The notes: generated by a model from the letters alone, not told the origin. A stretch of 16,618 nucleotides of DNA from Puniceicoccales bacterium (GCA_031281635.1 JAITFC010000077.1:1-16618); one strand, 5' to 3'; positions 8,199 to 16,038 are shown, counted from the first letter of the stretch. Numbers and translations: made by a program.

Positions 8199-8491
8199 GA
8201 CTTTTGCCTTCACCGATTGGCAAAGGGATGGATGTTTCTTTCGGCAACGCGGAACCGCCCGCGGCGCCAACCTCAGTCAACATCGGCAAAATTGGCCCAA
8301 ATGCAAGTATTATTGCACAAAAATTTCAATGTGCGCTAGGGGCTTCATAGCATGATGTATGTGCCGCAGGACGAGCCCGAGGCGTCCCCTTGACCGCCCA
8401 TTCCAATGGGAGTGACCACGTTTTTGGGAGGGTTGGGATTTGGCGGAAAAGGATCTTGTTTTTTGGAAAAATTTTTGAATCGTGCGTGCCA
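8199..8491. promoter_or_regulatory. Divergent intergenic region between rpsA and folD
   Basis: These 293 bases separate two divergent genes and must hold promoters for both, but I see no convincing -35/-10 pair. Two inverted repeats stand out. CCCATT-CC-AATGGG at 8397-8410 lies directly after a TTGACC hexamer (8390-8395) on the folD side. TGCAA-N6-TTGCA at 8302-8317 is nearer the centre. Their positions would suit operators, but function is not shown. The GAAGG ribosome-binding site of rpsA is at the left edge, on the minus strand. Confidence 0.35.
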
Positions 8492-9370
8492 ATGGCGGCA
8501 AAAATTCTCGATGGGAAGGTACTGGCAGCGAGGATAGCGGATGATTTGCGAGAACGCGTCCGTTGCTGCGACCGTGCGCCGTGTTTGGCTGTCATGATTG
8601 TGGGGGAACATGCGGCATCGCAACTGTACGTGAGGCGTAAAACAGCTATGGCGAATGACCTGGGCATGCATTCCGTTGTCTGCGCCCTTCCCGCCTCCGC
8701 CGATGAAAAAATGATTCTGCGGCAAATCACCGAGTGGAATGCGAACGACGCAATCGATGGAATTCTCATACAAGCGCCTCTCCCAACGGAATCTTTGCAG
8801 CGAGCTACCTTCGCGACCGTTGCGCCGCATAAGGACGTCGATGGGTTTCATCCATACAATTTCGGACTCCTTGCTCAGGAGCAGGATGGTGGATTCATTC
8901 CATGCACGCCGAAGGGAATTCTTAGATTATTGCAAGTAAATGGCATACCGCTCGCAGGCCAGCGCGTAGTCGTCATCGGTCGCAGCCTAATCGTTGGCCG
9001 TCCCCTTGCCCTCCTACTGCAAAGTCGTTCCGTCAATGCCACCGTAACCGTTTGCCACTCGCACAGCAGAAATCTTTCCTCCATAACGACATCCGCGGAT
9101 ATCCTCATCAGTGCCGCCGGTTGTCCAAAGCTCATCGGTCGGAGTATGGTACGTCCTGGAGCTGTTTTCGTGGACGTGGGTCAAAATGTGGTCGCAAATG
9201 CCAATGCGCCGACGCGGAAATGTCTGTGCGGCGATGGAATTTTCGAAGAATTATTCCCGCTATGTTCCCACATTACCCCCGTTCCTGGCGGAGTTGGTCC
9301 CATGACCGTTGCCATGCTGATGGAAAATTTACTGGAAGCTTACTATATTGGCTCGAAAAAGCCCAGCTGA
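8492..9370 (+). CDS. folD: Bifunctional methylenetetrahydrofolate dehydrogenase / methenyltetrahydrofolate cyclohydrolase
   Basis: Interconverts 5,10-methylene-, 5,10-methenyl- and 10-formyl-tetrahydrofolate in the cytoplasm, using NADP. From ATG 8492 it is 292 aa (E. coli 288). The catalytic Tyr46 and Lys50 are in SQLYVRRKTAMANDLG, followed by DGILIQAPLP, the folate-site HKDVDGFHPYNFG and PCTPKG. The Rossmann motif reads VVVIGRSLIVGRPLALLL, then VDVGQN and the C-terminal signature ITPVPGGVGPMTVAML. All key positions are present; an Ala replaces the usual Leu in the Q-x-PLP motif. The open frame extends upstream to 8390, but that part has no similarity to the family, so ATG 8492 (or GTG 8486) is the likely start. 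No strong Shine-Dalgarno sequence is seen. Its 3' end overlaps the oppositely oriented 1030-aa gene by 28 nt. Its product 10-formyl-THF is the substrate of Fmt, encoded nearby. Confidence 0.95.
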   Translation: MAAKILDGKVLAARIADDLRERVRCCDRAPCLAVMIVGEHAASQLYVRRKTAMANDLGMHSVVCALPASADEKMILRQITEWNANDAIDGILIQAPLPTESLQRATFATVAPHKDVDGFHPYNFGLLAQEQDGGFIPCTPKGILRLLQVNGIPLAGQRVVVIGRSLIVGRPLALLLQSRSVNATVTVCHSHSRNLSSITTSADILISAAGCPKLIGRSMVRPGAVFVDVGQNVVANANAPTRKCLCGDGIFEELFPLCSHITPVPGGVGPMTVAMLMENLLEAYYIGSKKPS

Positions 9371-12300
9371 TCATCGATAATCTTAAATTCAGCATCCGGT
9401 GTCACGGTGCCCACGGAAGCCAGAGCGTTTGGAATTGCACCACAATTGCTTTGTATCATGGAGCTCATGGAAGATTCAATTTCGCTATAAAGGTCCTGAG
9501 TTATGGCAAAATACGTTCCTTTGATGCTTGCACTGCCAAGAATCTTCTCCGCAAGTTGTAATATGTGTCTGCCTGCCCGTAATATTTCCGCACGGTCGTC
9601 CGTTTCGTATGGGTTCATTCCTTCATCAGCGTCCACTACGGCAGGAACTCTCCAGAGTGGGAGCATGGCATATTTCAGTGTGACAATGTCCACACTGTCA
9701 TCATTCGCTACCGCTGCTATGGCCTGTCTTAACACAGCCACTTGTTGTGCTAAATCAAAACTCTCTGAATCGAAGCATAGTACCAATAAATTGCCCCGAT
9801 TGTCTACTGGAGCGAAAAGCGTACGCAGAATGACAGGGCAGTCCTCAAAGTCGTATACGCCATAGGTGACGAATAGTTCTTTGAACGAAGTAACTAGTTG
9901 TTGCCGACCCTCGGGCGTACAATGATAATCCACCAACTGTCTAGCAAAAAAATCTATTACACCCATGCTGCATCTCGCGAAATTTATCCCATGCGTGTGC
10001 AAATCATCGATTTGCCTGTTTGGAAGTCCACAAGGAACACCAAAAACAGTTTGCATGTCATGTCTGTCATGTGGCTCATATGCGGGACCGTAACCAGGCA
10101 CGCTTTTTAAAAATGTGAAACTTCTCTCAAAACTATATTCTTTTAGCACCACTGCGAAGGAACGGGTGAAGTCATGGAATGTAGCAAAAGTTGGCCTGAA
10201 AATGGTCAGGGCGCTCGTATACATGTGGGCAATAAGGGCATTCAGTCCGCCAACACATTGATACTCTGTTTCCTGGAGCAGTACCGCAAACCTCTGTCCT
10301 AGATCTCGAAAACCGTCGCCGGGCCGCAACTGTGCTGCTGCCATTGCTGCCGCATTGCCATGACCGCAGCATAGACTCAATACTGTGCACAATTTAGTCG
10401 CATCCGCAGGCGAAAGCACTCGCTGCATTTGTCGAATCCAAGCAATAAAAGCATCACCATTTGGGAATGGGTAAGCGCGAACGAACTCCCGGGCAGCAGG
10501 TACCACTTGTAAGTTCCGCGCCCGATTGGTGGAAGATCTATCAAGGCATCTGAACAAGTCTATCCCCCCCGGACCATTCGTTGCTATAAAAAATGGTGTG
10601 GGTGCGGCACTGGAATACATGTCTCTCGCATATTCAAAGCACAACCTATGTATTTCCATCGCATCTCTTACCGGCGGGGGTGGAATATCAACCCCGTTAG
10701 CGCGTACTTCTGAATGGTTTACTACGAATATTTCTATGGCCGCAATCGTCCTTCGACAAACGTCTCCATATTCAGGGGGGAAAAATTGGCGAACAGCATT
10801 TAATATATCAAAAACAGTATGGTGGCCTTTGATTGCGCGCCCGGCGAGTTGTTGTTGTTGGAGGAGAAATCGTGCCATATAATTCCATAGATCTCTTATG
10901 AGATTCCAGCCTCGCCAGCCCAAGCGATCCGTGAGAGCTAAAAAGTCGGCGATGAATTCTGATGGTCCTGGGTAAGATCCGGGCACGCTCAATATTCTGA
11001 TAGCAAGCTGACGATTTTCCGGCATTGCGAGAAGCTGAAAAATAGCTCTAAATTGCACTAATGCACCTCTATTAGAGAGATTTTTGACAGAATTCATAAT
11101 GCATCTTTTCAATATTGAGACGGAGCTGTCGTTTCCGCTAATTGAGAATGTAGCAATGAACGTTTGTAGAGATGTGCATTGAAGTTCGCATAGTTCATCG
11201 TCTGAAATATTATCTATATGTCGATCTCCGAAATTAGTGCGCGTCACAATGAAATCCATACATTGTCTAAGGAGTACACAAAACACACTCCCACCACCCT
11301 CGTCAAAGCGCCGAGATATTACTTCCAGTAAATTTCTCGCCGCCTCCTGATTTATGTAACTACTTCCATCTACGTCCGACTGATTAAGTAACGGGACTAT
11401 GATGCCGTCAGGAAGATAGCCGGAAGCAATTGCCTGCAACTGCTCTTCAGGCCAGTCGCCCTCCAGTATGACAGGGATAACGTATTGAACGATGTCATCC
11501 ACACCTAACACATGTGTGTTAAGCAGAATATTGCTTAAAGATTTATGACGGAAAATTGCTGTAATCAAGTCCGCTCGCATTCCCTCTATAGCTTGCGCAT
11601 CATAATCTGTGTTGCCGGCAATTGCCCGCAAACTGCGCATACTTTCTTGAAGCGCAAAGCTAATAAATATAGAAGTGTCGTCTCCTATAGCAATGTCGTC
11701 GTTGTCATCTAGACAAGGAGACATACCTTCGTCATCCATGCTGTTAAGCCATCTGGTAAATGCCGCCACCAAATCAAGAACGCCATCATCGTCTCCTATG
11801 TCCAATGAGAAAATTCGTAAAAGTCGCAGTGCACCATGCTCATGCATATGCAGAATTTTCTCTATTATGAGCCTGAGAAATTGCTTTTTTTCATCGCCGG
11901 AAAAACTCTCGAATATTTCAGGATCTATCATTTCGCTTAGAATTGCAACCTCAGTTTCAGTGTCAGGACGGAGAGGAACTCTCGCAAGAAATTGTAGCAC
12001 TTGTGAGGCTCGCCTCAATTTATCTCCGCAAAAATATCTAAAGGCGAAGGTAAGAGCACGATCACTTTGTTCAGGTTGTAATTTTAGCAAATCACCTCCT
12101 TTTAATAAAGTATCCATTGCATCTTCGGAATACCTTTCCGGAACCTGCGTATAGCCGTTCACAAAAATATGAAATGAATCTGAACTGCCAAGCGTTCTTT
12201 TGCCGAACCAGTAGAAAATAAACAGGCAGGGAATTCCACATCCCAAAACACATACCACTACGATGCCAGTAATTGCACCTCTCCCCATACCCTTAAAACA

Positions 12301-12435
12301 CTGCCATCCTAATCTGGTAAATTCCCCGTAAGTTACTACCTTTTTTAAGAGAAATACGAAAACATTCGGCTTGTGACTCGACGAAAGCTTCGGCAAATCT
12401 ACGGGCGCAGGCGCAACAAGCGGGTTATCGAACAT
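9343..12435 (-). CDS. Large orphan protein, 1030 aa, single N-terminal membrane anchor, mostly helical
   Basis: I do not recognise this protein. From ATG 12435 it has a Pro/Ser-rich head, a basic cytoplasmic segment (residues about 22-52, containing KK and several Arg/Lys) and one hydrophobic helix at 54-77 (ITGIVVVCVLGCGIPCLFIF). About 950 residues follow that look predominantly alpha-helical and repeat-like by eye. The stretch 212-253 is strongly acidic, with many Asp in short clusters. The charge pattern predicts N-in, C-out topology, which would place the bulk in the periplasm. The frame is open to 12570, but that extension runs through tRNA-Ser and is rejected. No Shine-Dalgarno sequence precedes ATG 12435. 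The gene is A+T-richer than its neighbours: bases 11041-11100 have 18 G+C of 60, whereas 13201-13260 within fmt have 35 of 60. It follows tRNA-Ser on the same strand and converges on folD. Acquisition by transfer is plausible. Confidence 0.7.
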   Translation of the reverse strand: MFDNPLVAPAPVDLPKLSSSHKPNVFVFLLKKVVTYGEFTRLGWQCFKGMGRGAITGIVVVCVLGCGIPCLFIFYWFGKRTLGSSDSFHIFVNGYTQVPERYSEDAMDTLLKGGDLLKLQPEQSDRALTFAFRYFCGDKLRRASQVLQFLARVPLRPDTETEVAILSEMIDPEIFESFSGDEKKQFLRLIIEKILHMHEHGALRLLRIFSLDIGDDDGVLDLVAAFTRWLNSMDDEGMSPCLDDNDDIAIGDDTSIFISFALQESMRSLRAIAGNTDYDAQAIEGMRADLITAIFRHKSLSNILLNTHVLGVDDIVQYVIPVILEGDWPEEQLQAIASGYLPDGIIVPLLNQSDVDGSSYINQEAARNLLEVISRRFDEGGGSVFCVLLRQCMDFIVTRTNFGDRHIDNISDDELCELQCTSLQTFIATFSISGNDSSVSILKRCIMNSVKNLSNRGALVQFRAIFQLLAMPENRQLAIRILSVPGSYPGPSEFIADFLALTDRLGWRGWNLIRDLWNYMARFLLQQQQLAGRAIKGHHTVFDILNAVRQFFPPEYGDVCRRTIAAIEIFVVNHSEVRANGVDIPPPPVRDAMEIHRLCFEYARDMYSSAAPTPFFIATNGPGGIDLFRCLDRSSTNRARNLQVVPAAREFVRAYPFPNGDAFIAWIRQMQRVLSPADATKLCTVLSLCCGHGNAAAMAAAQLRPGDGFRDLGQRFAVLLQETEYQCVGGLNALIAHMYTSALTIFRPTFATFHDFTRSFAVVLKEYSFERSFTFLKSVPGYGPAYEPHDRHDMQTVFGVPCGLPNRQIDDLHTHGINFARCSMGVIDFFARQLVDYHCTPEGRQQLVTSFKELFVTYGVYDFEDCPVILRTLFAPVDNRGNLLVLCFDSESFDLAQQVAVLRQAIAAVANDDSVDIVTLKYAMLPLWRVPAVVDADEGMNPYETDDRAEILRAGRHILQLAEKILGSASIKGTYFAITQDLYSEIESSMSSMIQSNCGAIPNALASVGTVTPDAEFKIIDDQLGFFEPI

Positions 12436-12504
12436 GTCGACACACTGGCGCAAAATTTTTAAAAAGCAAGTTTTTTCTGCAAATAATAAATGGTGCCTAC
12501 CCCC

Positions 12505-12592
12505 TGGCGGAGAGGGAGGGATTCGAACCCCCGGTACCCTGCGGTACACCTGATTTCGAGGCAGGCACAATCGGCCACTCTGTCACCTCTCC
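12505..12592 (-). tRNA. tRNA-Ser (anticodon CGA), CCA encoded
   Basis: A class II tRNA of 88 nt including an encoded CCA (12505-12507). The acceptor arms GGAGAGG (12592-12586) and CCTCTCC (12515-12509) pair fully, with discriminator G. The D stem ACA/TGT encloses a loop containing GTGG. The anticodon loop CTCGAAA has CGA at 12558-12556, reading UCG. The long variable arm GTACC/GGTAC with a GCAG loop, characteristic of Ser, Leu or Tyr tRNAs, and the T arm GGGGG-TTCGAAT-CCCTC complete the cloverleaf. The anticodon stem CCTGC/TCAGG has a C.U mismatch at its loop-closing pair (31:39). The sequence lies between fmt and the 1030-aa gene, on the same strand as both, and could be processed from a common transcript. 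Confidence 0.93.
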
Positions 12593-12734
12593 GGTCCCGA
12601 CCGTTGAACGGATACGAGACCATATGGCAAGTTTTTTTTGCACGGTGGCGCATTCCTTGGAAATTTTGTGTCGATTTCCGCACTCCCGGATGTGAAGGGG
12701 TAATTTTAGGAATTTGTTCGGCTCAGGCTGGGGT

Positions 12735-13661
12735 TTACGGCGAATGAGTGAAAAACCGCCATACGGCATCGGCTGGGAGCATTTTTTTCGTCGGTCGCTG
12801 CAATTCCAAGCAGCAAAGGATGCCATTCCCGGTGGCAATTTCCAACGCGCCATTCCGCAGGCCGATGATGGTGCCGGGCGCTTCGGTCGTTCCGCTAACT
12901 CCTAGTGCCGCACTGCCAACGCGAATGCACTCTCCCCGATTGATGAAAAAACTACCTGGCCACTCCGCGTAGGCCCGCACCTGCGCCTCCAATTCTGCCG
13001 CGGACTTTCGAAAATCCAGTAACCCATCCTCCTTGCGTATCATCTCCGTGTAAGTAGCCGCATTTTCATCCTGTTCCTGCGCTACAACTTGCCCGGCAAA
13101 AATATCGGCTAAAAAATTTTTCATCAAAACGACGGCGGCGGCGGAGAGTTTTTCTCGCAGGGATGGCGTCGTCTCCCTCGGGTCAACGGCAACTCGCGCG
13201 GTACCATAAACCGGTCCCGCATCCATGCGCCGCACCAACTGCATCAGCGAAATCCCCGTTTCCAATTTTCGCTGCAAAATGGCTCCCGCGACAGGACTCG
13301 GACCGCGCAGTTCCGGCAGCAATGACGCGTGTAAGTTGATCCATCCCAAAGGCAAAGCGTCCAAAACATCCTGGCGCAGAATATGCCCATAGGCAAAGAC
13401 AATGCCCAGTTCAGGCCGGCGTTCGGCGAGCCATGGCAGCAATTCCGTTTTCGGAAATTCCGGCTGAAACAGCGGCAATTGCAAGCACTTGGCCATTTCC
13501 ACGATAGGATTTGCATGGAGACACAATCCTCGGCCACTGGGACGATCCGGACCGCTCACAACGCCGACCAATTCCCAGTCCGTACCACTTTTTTCGGTGA
13601 GAAATTTTAATGTTGCGGCACCGATGCCGTCAGAACCGAGAAAAACAACGCGCTTCCCCAC
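12735..13661 (-). CDS. fmt: Methionyl-tRNA formyltransferase
   Basis: Formylates Met-tRNA(fMet) with 10-formyl-THF for translation initiation. The catalytic triad is visible as Asn109 and His111 in WINLHASLLPELRGPSPV and Asp147 in RRMDAGPVYG; the SLLP motif is intact. An N-terminal Rossmann start (RVVFLGSDGIGA) and a C-terminal OB-fold region follow family order, giving about 308 aa (E. coli 315). The start deserves care. The strong Shine-Dalgarno GGAGG (13673-13669) is only 1 nt from ATG 13667 but 7 nt from the in-frame GTG at 13661, so GTG 13661 is preferred; ATG 13667 would add two residues. The gene starts about 20 nt after the gltX stop, indicating an operon rpsR-gltX-fmt, possibly continuing to tRNA-Ser. 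The def gene, a frequent partner, is not in the window. Confidence 0.95.
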   Translation of the reverse strand: MGKRVVFLGSDGIGAATLKFLTEKSGTDWELVGVVSGPDRPSGRGLCLHANPIVEMAKCLQLPLFQPEFPKTELLPWLAERRPELGIVFAYGHILRQDVLDALPLGWINLHASLLPELRGPSPVAGAILQRKLETGISLMQLVRRMDAGPVYGTARVAVDPRETTPSLREKLSAAAVVLMKNFLADIFAGQVVAQEQDENAATYTEMIRKEDGLLDFRKSAAELEAQVRAYAEWPGSFFINRGECIRVGSAALGVSGTTEAPGTIIGLRNGALEIATGNGILCCLELQRPTKKMLPADAVWRFFTHSP

Positions 13662-13682
13662 AAACATTCCTCCAGGGAGTGC

Positions 13683-15017
13683 CTAAGTCGACTTGACCAA
13701 AGCCTCCAAACGCCGGCACACACGCTCGCGACCGAGCACCTGCAACAGTGCATAAAATCCTGGCCCGACAGATTGTCCAGAGACCGCGTAGCGCACCGCG
13801 TGAATATACTCCCCGGTTTTTCGCCCGTGCGCATCGGCAAGTTGTTGTACGAGAGCTTCTAAATTTTCTGCCGCAAATTCGTCCAATTCTCTCGCGGCGC
13901 GGAGAAATTCACTCGCGCGCGCCAGTGGCTCACCGCCGCGAGAAATTTTTTCCCAACTTTTTTCATCGCGTGGAAAATTTTCACTAAAAAAATATGCGCA
14001 AAATGTCCCAATGTCTTCCAGTCCACGCAATTTTTCCTGACAAATGCGCAAGACCGAATGAATGTAGTCCGCGGCAACATCCCCGTCCAAAAAGTGTGCC
14101 TCCTGAAGTACTGGCATTGCGCGGCAGCAGAAATCGTCAAACGGCAAGCGGCGCACGTACTCGCCATTCATGTGCGCCAATTTTTTCTCATCGAAGCGGG
14201 CATTATTGTGATTAATTCCGCTCAGCTCAAAGAGTTGCGTCATTTCGCTTGGTGATAGGATTTCCCGGTCATTTTTCGGAGACCAACCGAGCAAACATAA
14301 ATAGTTGCGCACGGCCTCTGGTAAAAAATGTCGCCGCCGGTATTCCTCGACGAGGGAACCGCTGTCTCGCTTGCTCATTTTTCCCGAGCCTACTGTCTTC
14401 AAAATCAATGGGATGTGCGCAAAAATTGGCGGTGTTTGTCCGAATGCGTGAAATAATTCCACGTGTTTGCTCGAATTGGAGAGATGGTCTTCGCCGCGAA
14501 TGACATGGGTGATGCGCATGGCGATATCGTCGACAACGTTTACGAGGTGGAATACGGGAGAACCATCCGAGCGCACAATGACAAAGTCCTTTTCCTCCAA
14601 ACGGCTGACATCTCCGCGGATAACGTCGCGGATTAGGGCTGGCTTTCCCGATACGCGGAACCAAACGGCTCCATCTTTTTCATAGGCCCGACCGGTGTTA
14701 TGCAATTTTTGCAAATATTCCCGGTAAATGTCGCCGCGCTGGCTCTGAAAATATGGTCCAAAATCCCCGCCAACCGCCGGGCCCTCGTCCCAATCTAGCC
14801 CGAGCCAACGCATGCCATCGATGAGAACGCGAAGTGCTTCCTCCGTGTCCCGCTCCTTGTCTGTGTCTTCGATGCGAAGAATAAACGTGCCGCCGCAGTG
14901 CCTCGCATAGAGCCAGTTAAAAAGTGCCGTGCGTGCGCTACCGATGTGGAAAAATCCAGTCGGACTTGGCGCAAAACGCACTCTGACAGACGGAGTTGCC
15001 GCTGAGTTTTGTGTCAT
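13683..15017 (-). CDS. gltX: Glutamyl-tRNA synthetase (class I)
   Basis: Charges tRNA-Glu with glutamate. From ATG 15017 it is 444 aa, slightly shorter than E. coli GltX (471). The class I signatures are present: the N-terminal RFAPSPTGFFHIGSARTALF with HIGS at 24-27, LRIEDTDKERDTEEA, VIRGEDHLSNSSKHVELF, and the KMSKR motif in GSGKMSKRDSGSLVEEYRRR. The C-terminal helical anticodon-binding part follows. The frame is open to ATG 15038, but the extra seven residues precede the conserved core and have no Shine-Dalgarno; ATG 15017 has a GGCGAG just upstream. Whether the enzyme also charges tRNA-Gln (non-discriminating type) cannot be decided here. It sits 40 nt after rpsR and about 20 nt before fmt on the same strand. 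Confidence 0.96.
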   Translation of the reverse strand: MTQNSAATPSVRVRFAPSPTGFFHIGSARTALFNWLYARHCGGTFILRIEDTDKERDTEEALRVLIDGMRWLGLDWDEGPAVGGDFGPYFQSQRGDIYREYLQKLHNTGRAYEKDGAVWFRVSGKPALIRDVIRGDVSRLEEKDFVIVRSDGSPVFHLVNVVDDIAMRITHVIRGEDHLSNSSKHVELFHAFGQTPPIFAHIPLILKTVGSGKMSKRDSGSLVEEYRRRHFLPEAVRNYLCLLGWSPKNDREILSPSEMTQLFELSGINHNNARFDEKKLAHMNGEYVRRLPFDDFCCRAMPVLQEAHFLDGDVAADYIHSVLRICQEKLRGLEDIGTFCAYFFSENFPRDEKSWEKISRGGEPLARASEFLRAARELDEFAAENLEALVQQLADAHGRKTGEYIHAVRYAVSGQSVGPGFYALLQVLGRERVCRRLEALVKST

Positions 15018-15057
15018 TTCTCGCCGTTCCAGACGCATGCATCGGTTGAAGGACTAT

Positions 15058-15267
15058 TTACTGCATTTGCAGCATATTCCTCGCGCGCTTGATGAGCCGT
15101 GCGACATGGCGCTGTTCTTTCGCCGACAGACGTGTATATTGTCTCGACAGAATTCGTCCCGTTTCAGAAACATAGCGGGAAAGTTCCGCCACATCCAACC
15201 AGGTCATCTGTGCCACATTTTTCCGTTCGGCATTGCCGTTTTCCTCAGAGTGTTCCGCGTCCATCAT
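15058..15267 (-). CDS. rpsR: 30S ribosomal protein bS18
   Basis: A small basic ribosomal protein of the 30S platform that binds 16S rRNA together with bS6. The C-terminal two thirds match the family: TWLDVAELSRYVSETGRIL then TRLSAKEQRHVARLIKRARN corresponds to the usual DV-LLRRY-SE-GKILPRR-TG-SAK-QRKLARAIKRARN. The canonical PRR is SRQ here and the TG is TR. The tail is MLQMQ instead of the common ALLPY. The N-terminus is acidic (MMDAEHSEENGNAERK). Length is 69 aa, normal for S18. Two adjacent ATG codons (15267, 15264) can start it; neither has a clear Shine-Dalgarno. The usual partners rpsF, ssb and rplI are absent; it leads gltX and fmt instead. Confidence 0.85.
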   Translation of the reverse strand: MMDAEHSEENGNAERKNVAQMTWLDVAELSRYVSETGRILSRQYTRLSAKEQRHVARLIKRARNMLQMQ

Positions 15268-15571
15268 GAGCTAATGAGGTCAGCTTTTTGCGGAAATGCA
15301 AGGGGAAAATGCGCCCATTGGGAAAAAATTTCACACTCTTCCACCGTTCACACCCAGATGCAAACCGCATCTCCAGCGCGTTGTGCGCGTTGGGTTAGGC
15401 GTGGAACGTCAACGGCCGCAGCACGCCCGGCCATCCATCCCTAAAAATCAGCGGGTTCCAAAAAACTTCCACCCATCGTAAAATTATGTCAAAAAAAAAT
15501 GCTGACATCCGCAGGAAAAATGCTTGAATCCTGGCTGGGACGGTGGCTAACTAAACTGGCAGAAAGTAGAG
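15268..15571. promoter_or_regulatory. Divergent intergenic region between rpsR and a T3SS chaperone
   Basis: These 304 bases hold no supported gene. On the rpsR side there is a perfect 6-bp hairpin AGATGC/GCATCT (15356-15361 and 15367-15372, 5-nt loop), and next to it the self-complementary GCGC pair around 15376-15388, so a structured rpsR leader is possible. On the chaperone side lies the inverted repeat ATGTCA-N11-TGACAT (15486-15491 and 15503-15508). A weak promoter-like pair follows: TTGAAT at 15524-15529 and TAACTA at 15548-15553 (18-nt spacer). This would start transcription about 10 nt before the chaperone ATG. The repeat just upstream of the -35 would suit an activator site. Function is inferred. 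Confidence 0.35.
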
Positions 15572-16012
15572 ATGGACTTGAAGAACGAAGTAAATCGCAT
15601 TTTGGCGCATTTGGCCCAATCACTGCGTTTGGAGGAGTTGTCACTGGACAACAATCAGCACTGCATGCTGATGTTCGACGACAAAATTGTGCTCAATTTG
15701 GAGCTGGACGAAAAACACAACCAGTTGCTGGTGTACGCTTATTTAGGGGAAGTACCGCTCGTTGGTCGGGAAAATATTTTCGAAAAATTATTGGAAACAA
15801 ATTTTTTCTGGAATGGAACCAACGGGCTCACAATCGCCATAGATAAACAGTCGCAGACAGTTGTGATCATGACACGCTTCGCACTGCCCCTGCAGAATAG
15901 CGAAGAATTTGAAGAGCATCTCGCAGATTTTGTTGACACGACAGAATTTTGGATGCATAAGTTGTCCACGATGGTACAGGAGGCGGAAGAAATTTCCCTT
16001 GCCGACGACTGA
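15572..16012 (+). CDS. CesT-family type III secretion chaperone
   Basis: A class I T3SS chaperone, 146 aa and acidic, the typical size. The fold is legible: helix 1 (NEVNRILAHLAQSLRLEELS), strands 1-3 (HCMLMFDDKIVLNLEL and NQLLVYAYLGEVPL), then a helix and strand ending ETNFFWNGTNGLTIAID where the N-F-x-x-x-T-x-G-L pattern is diagnostic. The last strand is TVVIMTRFALPL and the final helix is FEEHLADFVDTTEFWMHKL. Such dimers bind an effector's N-terminal 50-100 residues in the cytoplasm and target it to the T3SS ATPase. The start is ATG 15572 with only a weak AGAG upstream. It is encoded opposite to rpsR, with its own putative promoter. Chaperones are commonly followed by their substrate gene, and a small ORF begins 26 nt after its stop. 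Confidence 0.88.
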   Translation: MDLKNEVNRILAHLAQSLRLEELSLDNNQHCMLMFDDKIVLNLELDEKHNQLLVYAYLGEVPLVGRENIFEKLLETNFFWNGTNGLTIAIDKQSQTVVIMTRFALPLQNSEEFEEHLADFVDTTEFWMHKLSTMVQEAEEISLADD

Positions 16013-16038
16013 GCCGTCTCACCAGAAGGGTCACGGCT

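Noticed and set aside
8201..8270. Longer rpsA start at 8270
   Set aside because: ATG 8198 has a properly spaced GAAGG site and begins the conserved S1 N-terminus; the extension is Arg/Pro-rich and unlike S1.
12436..12504. Possible intrinsic terminator after tRNA-Ser (GCAG/TTGC followed by T5)
   Set aside because: The stem is only about 4 bp including a wobble pair, too weak to call.
12436..12570. N-terminal extension of the 1030-aa frame up to 12570
   Set aside because: It would translate through the 3' half of tRNA-Ser, including the T arm and acceptor stem. ATG 12435 gives a coherent protein start.
9343..12592. Genomic island with att direct repeats at tRNA-Ser
   Set aside because: I found no copy of the tRNA 3' end near folD and no integrase or transposase in the window, so only a lone composition anomaly remains.
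15499..15846. Plus-strand 115-aa frame overlapping the 15572 chaperone
   Set aside because: It is the shifted-frame shadow of the CesT gene, which has clear family features.
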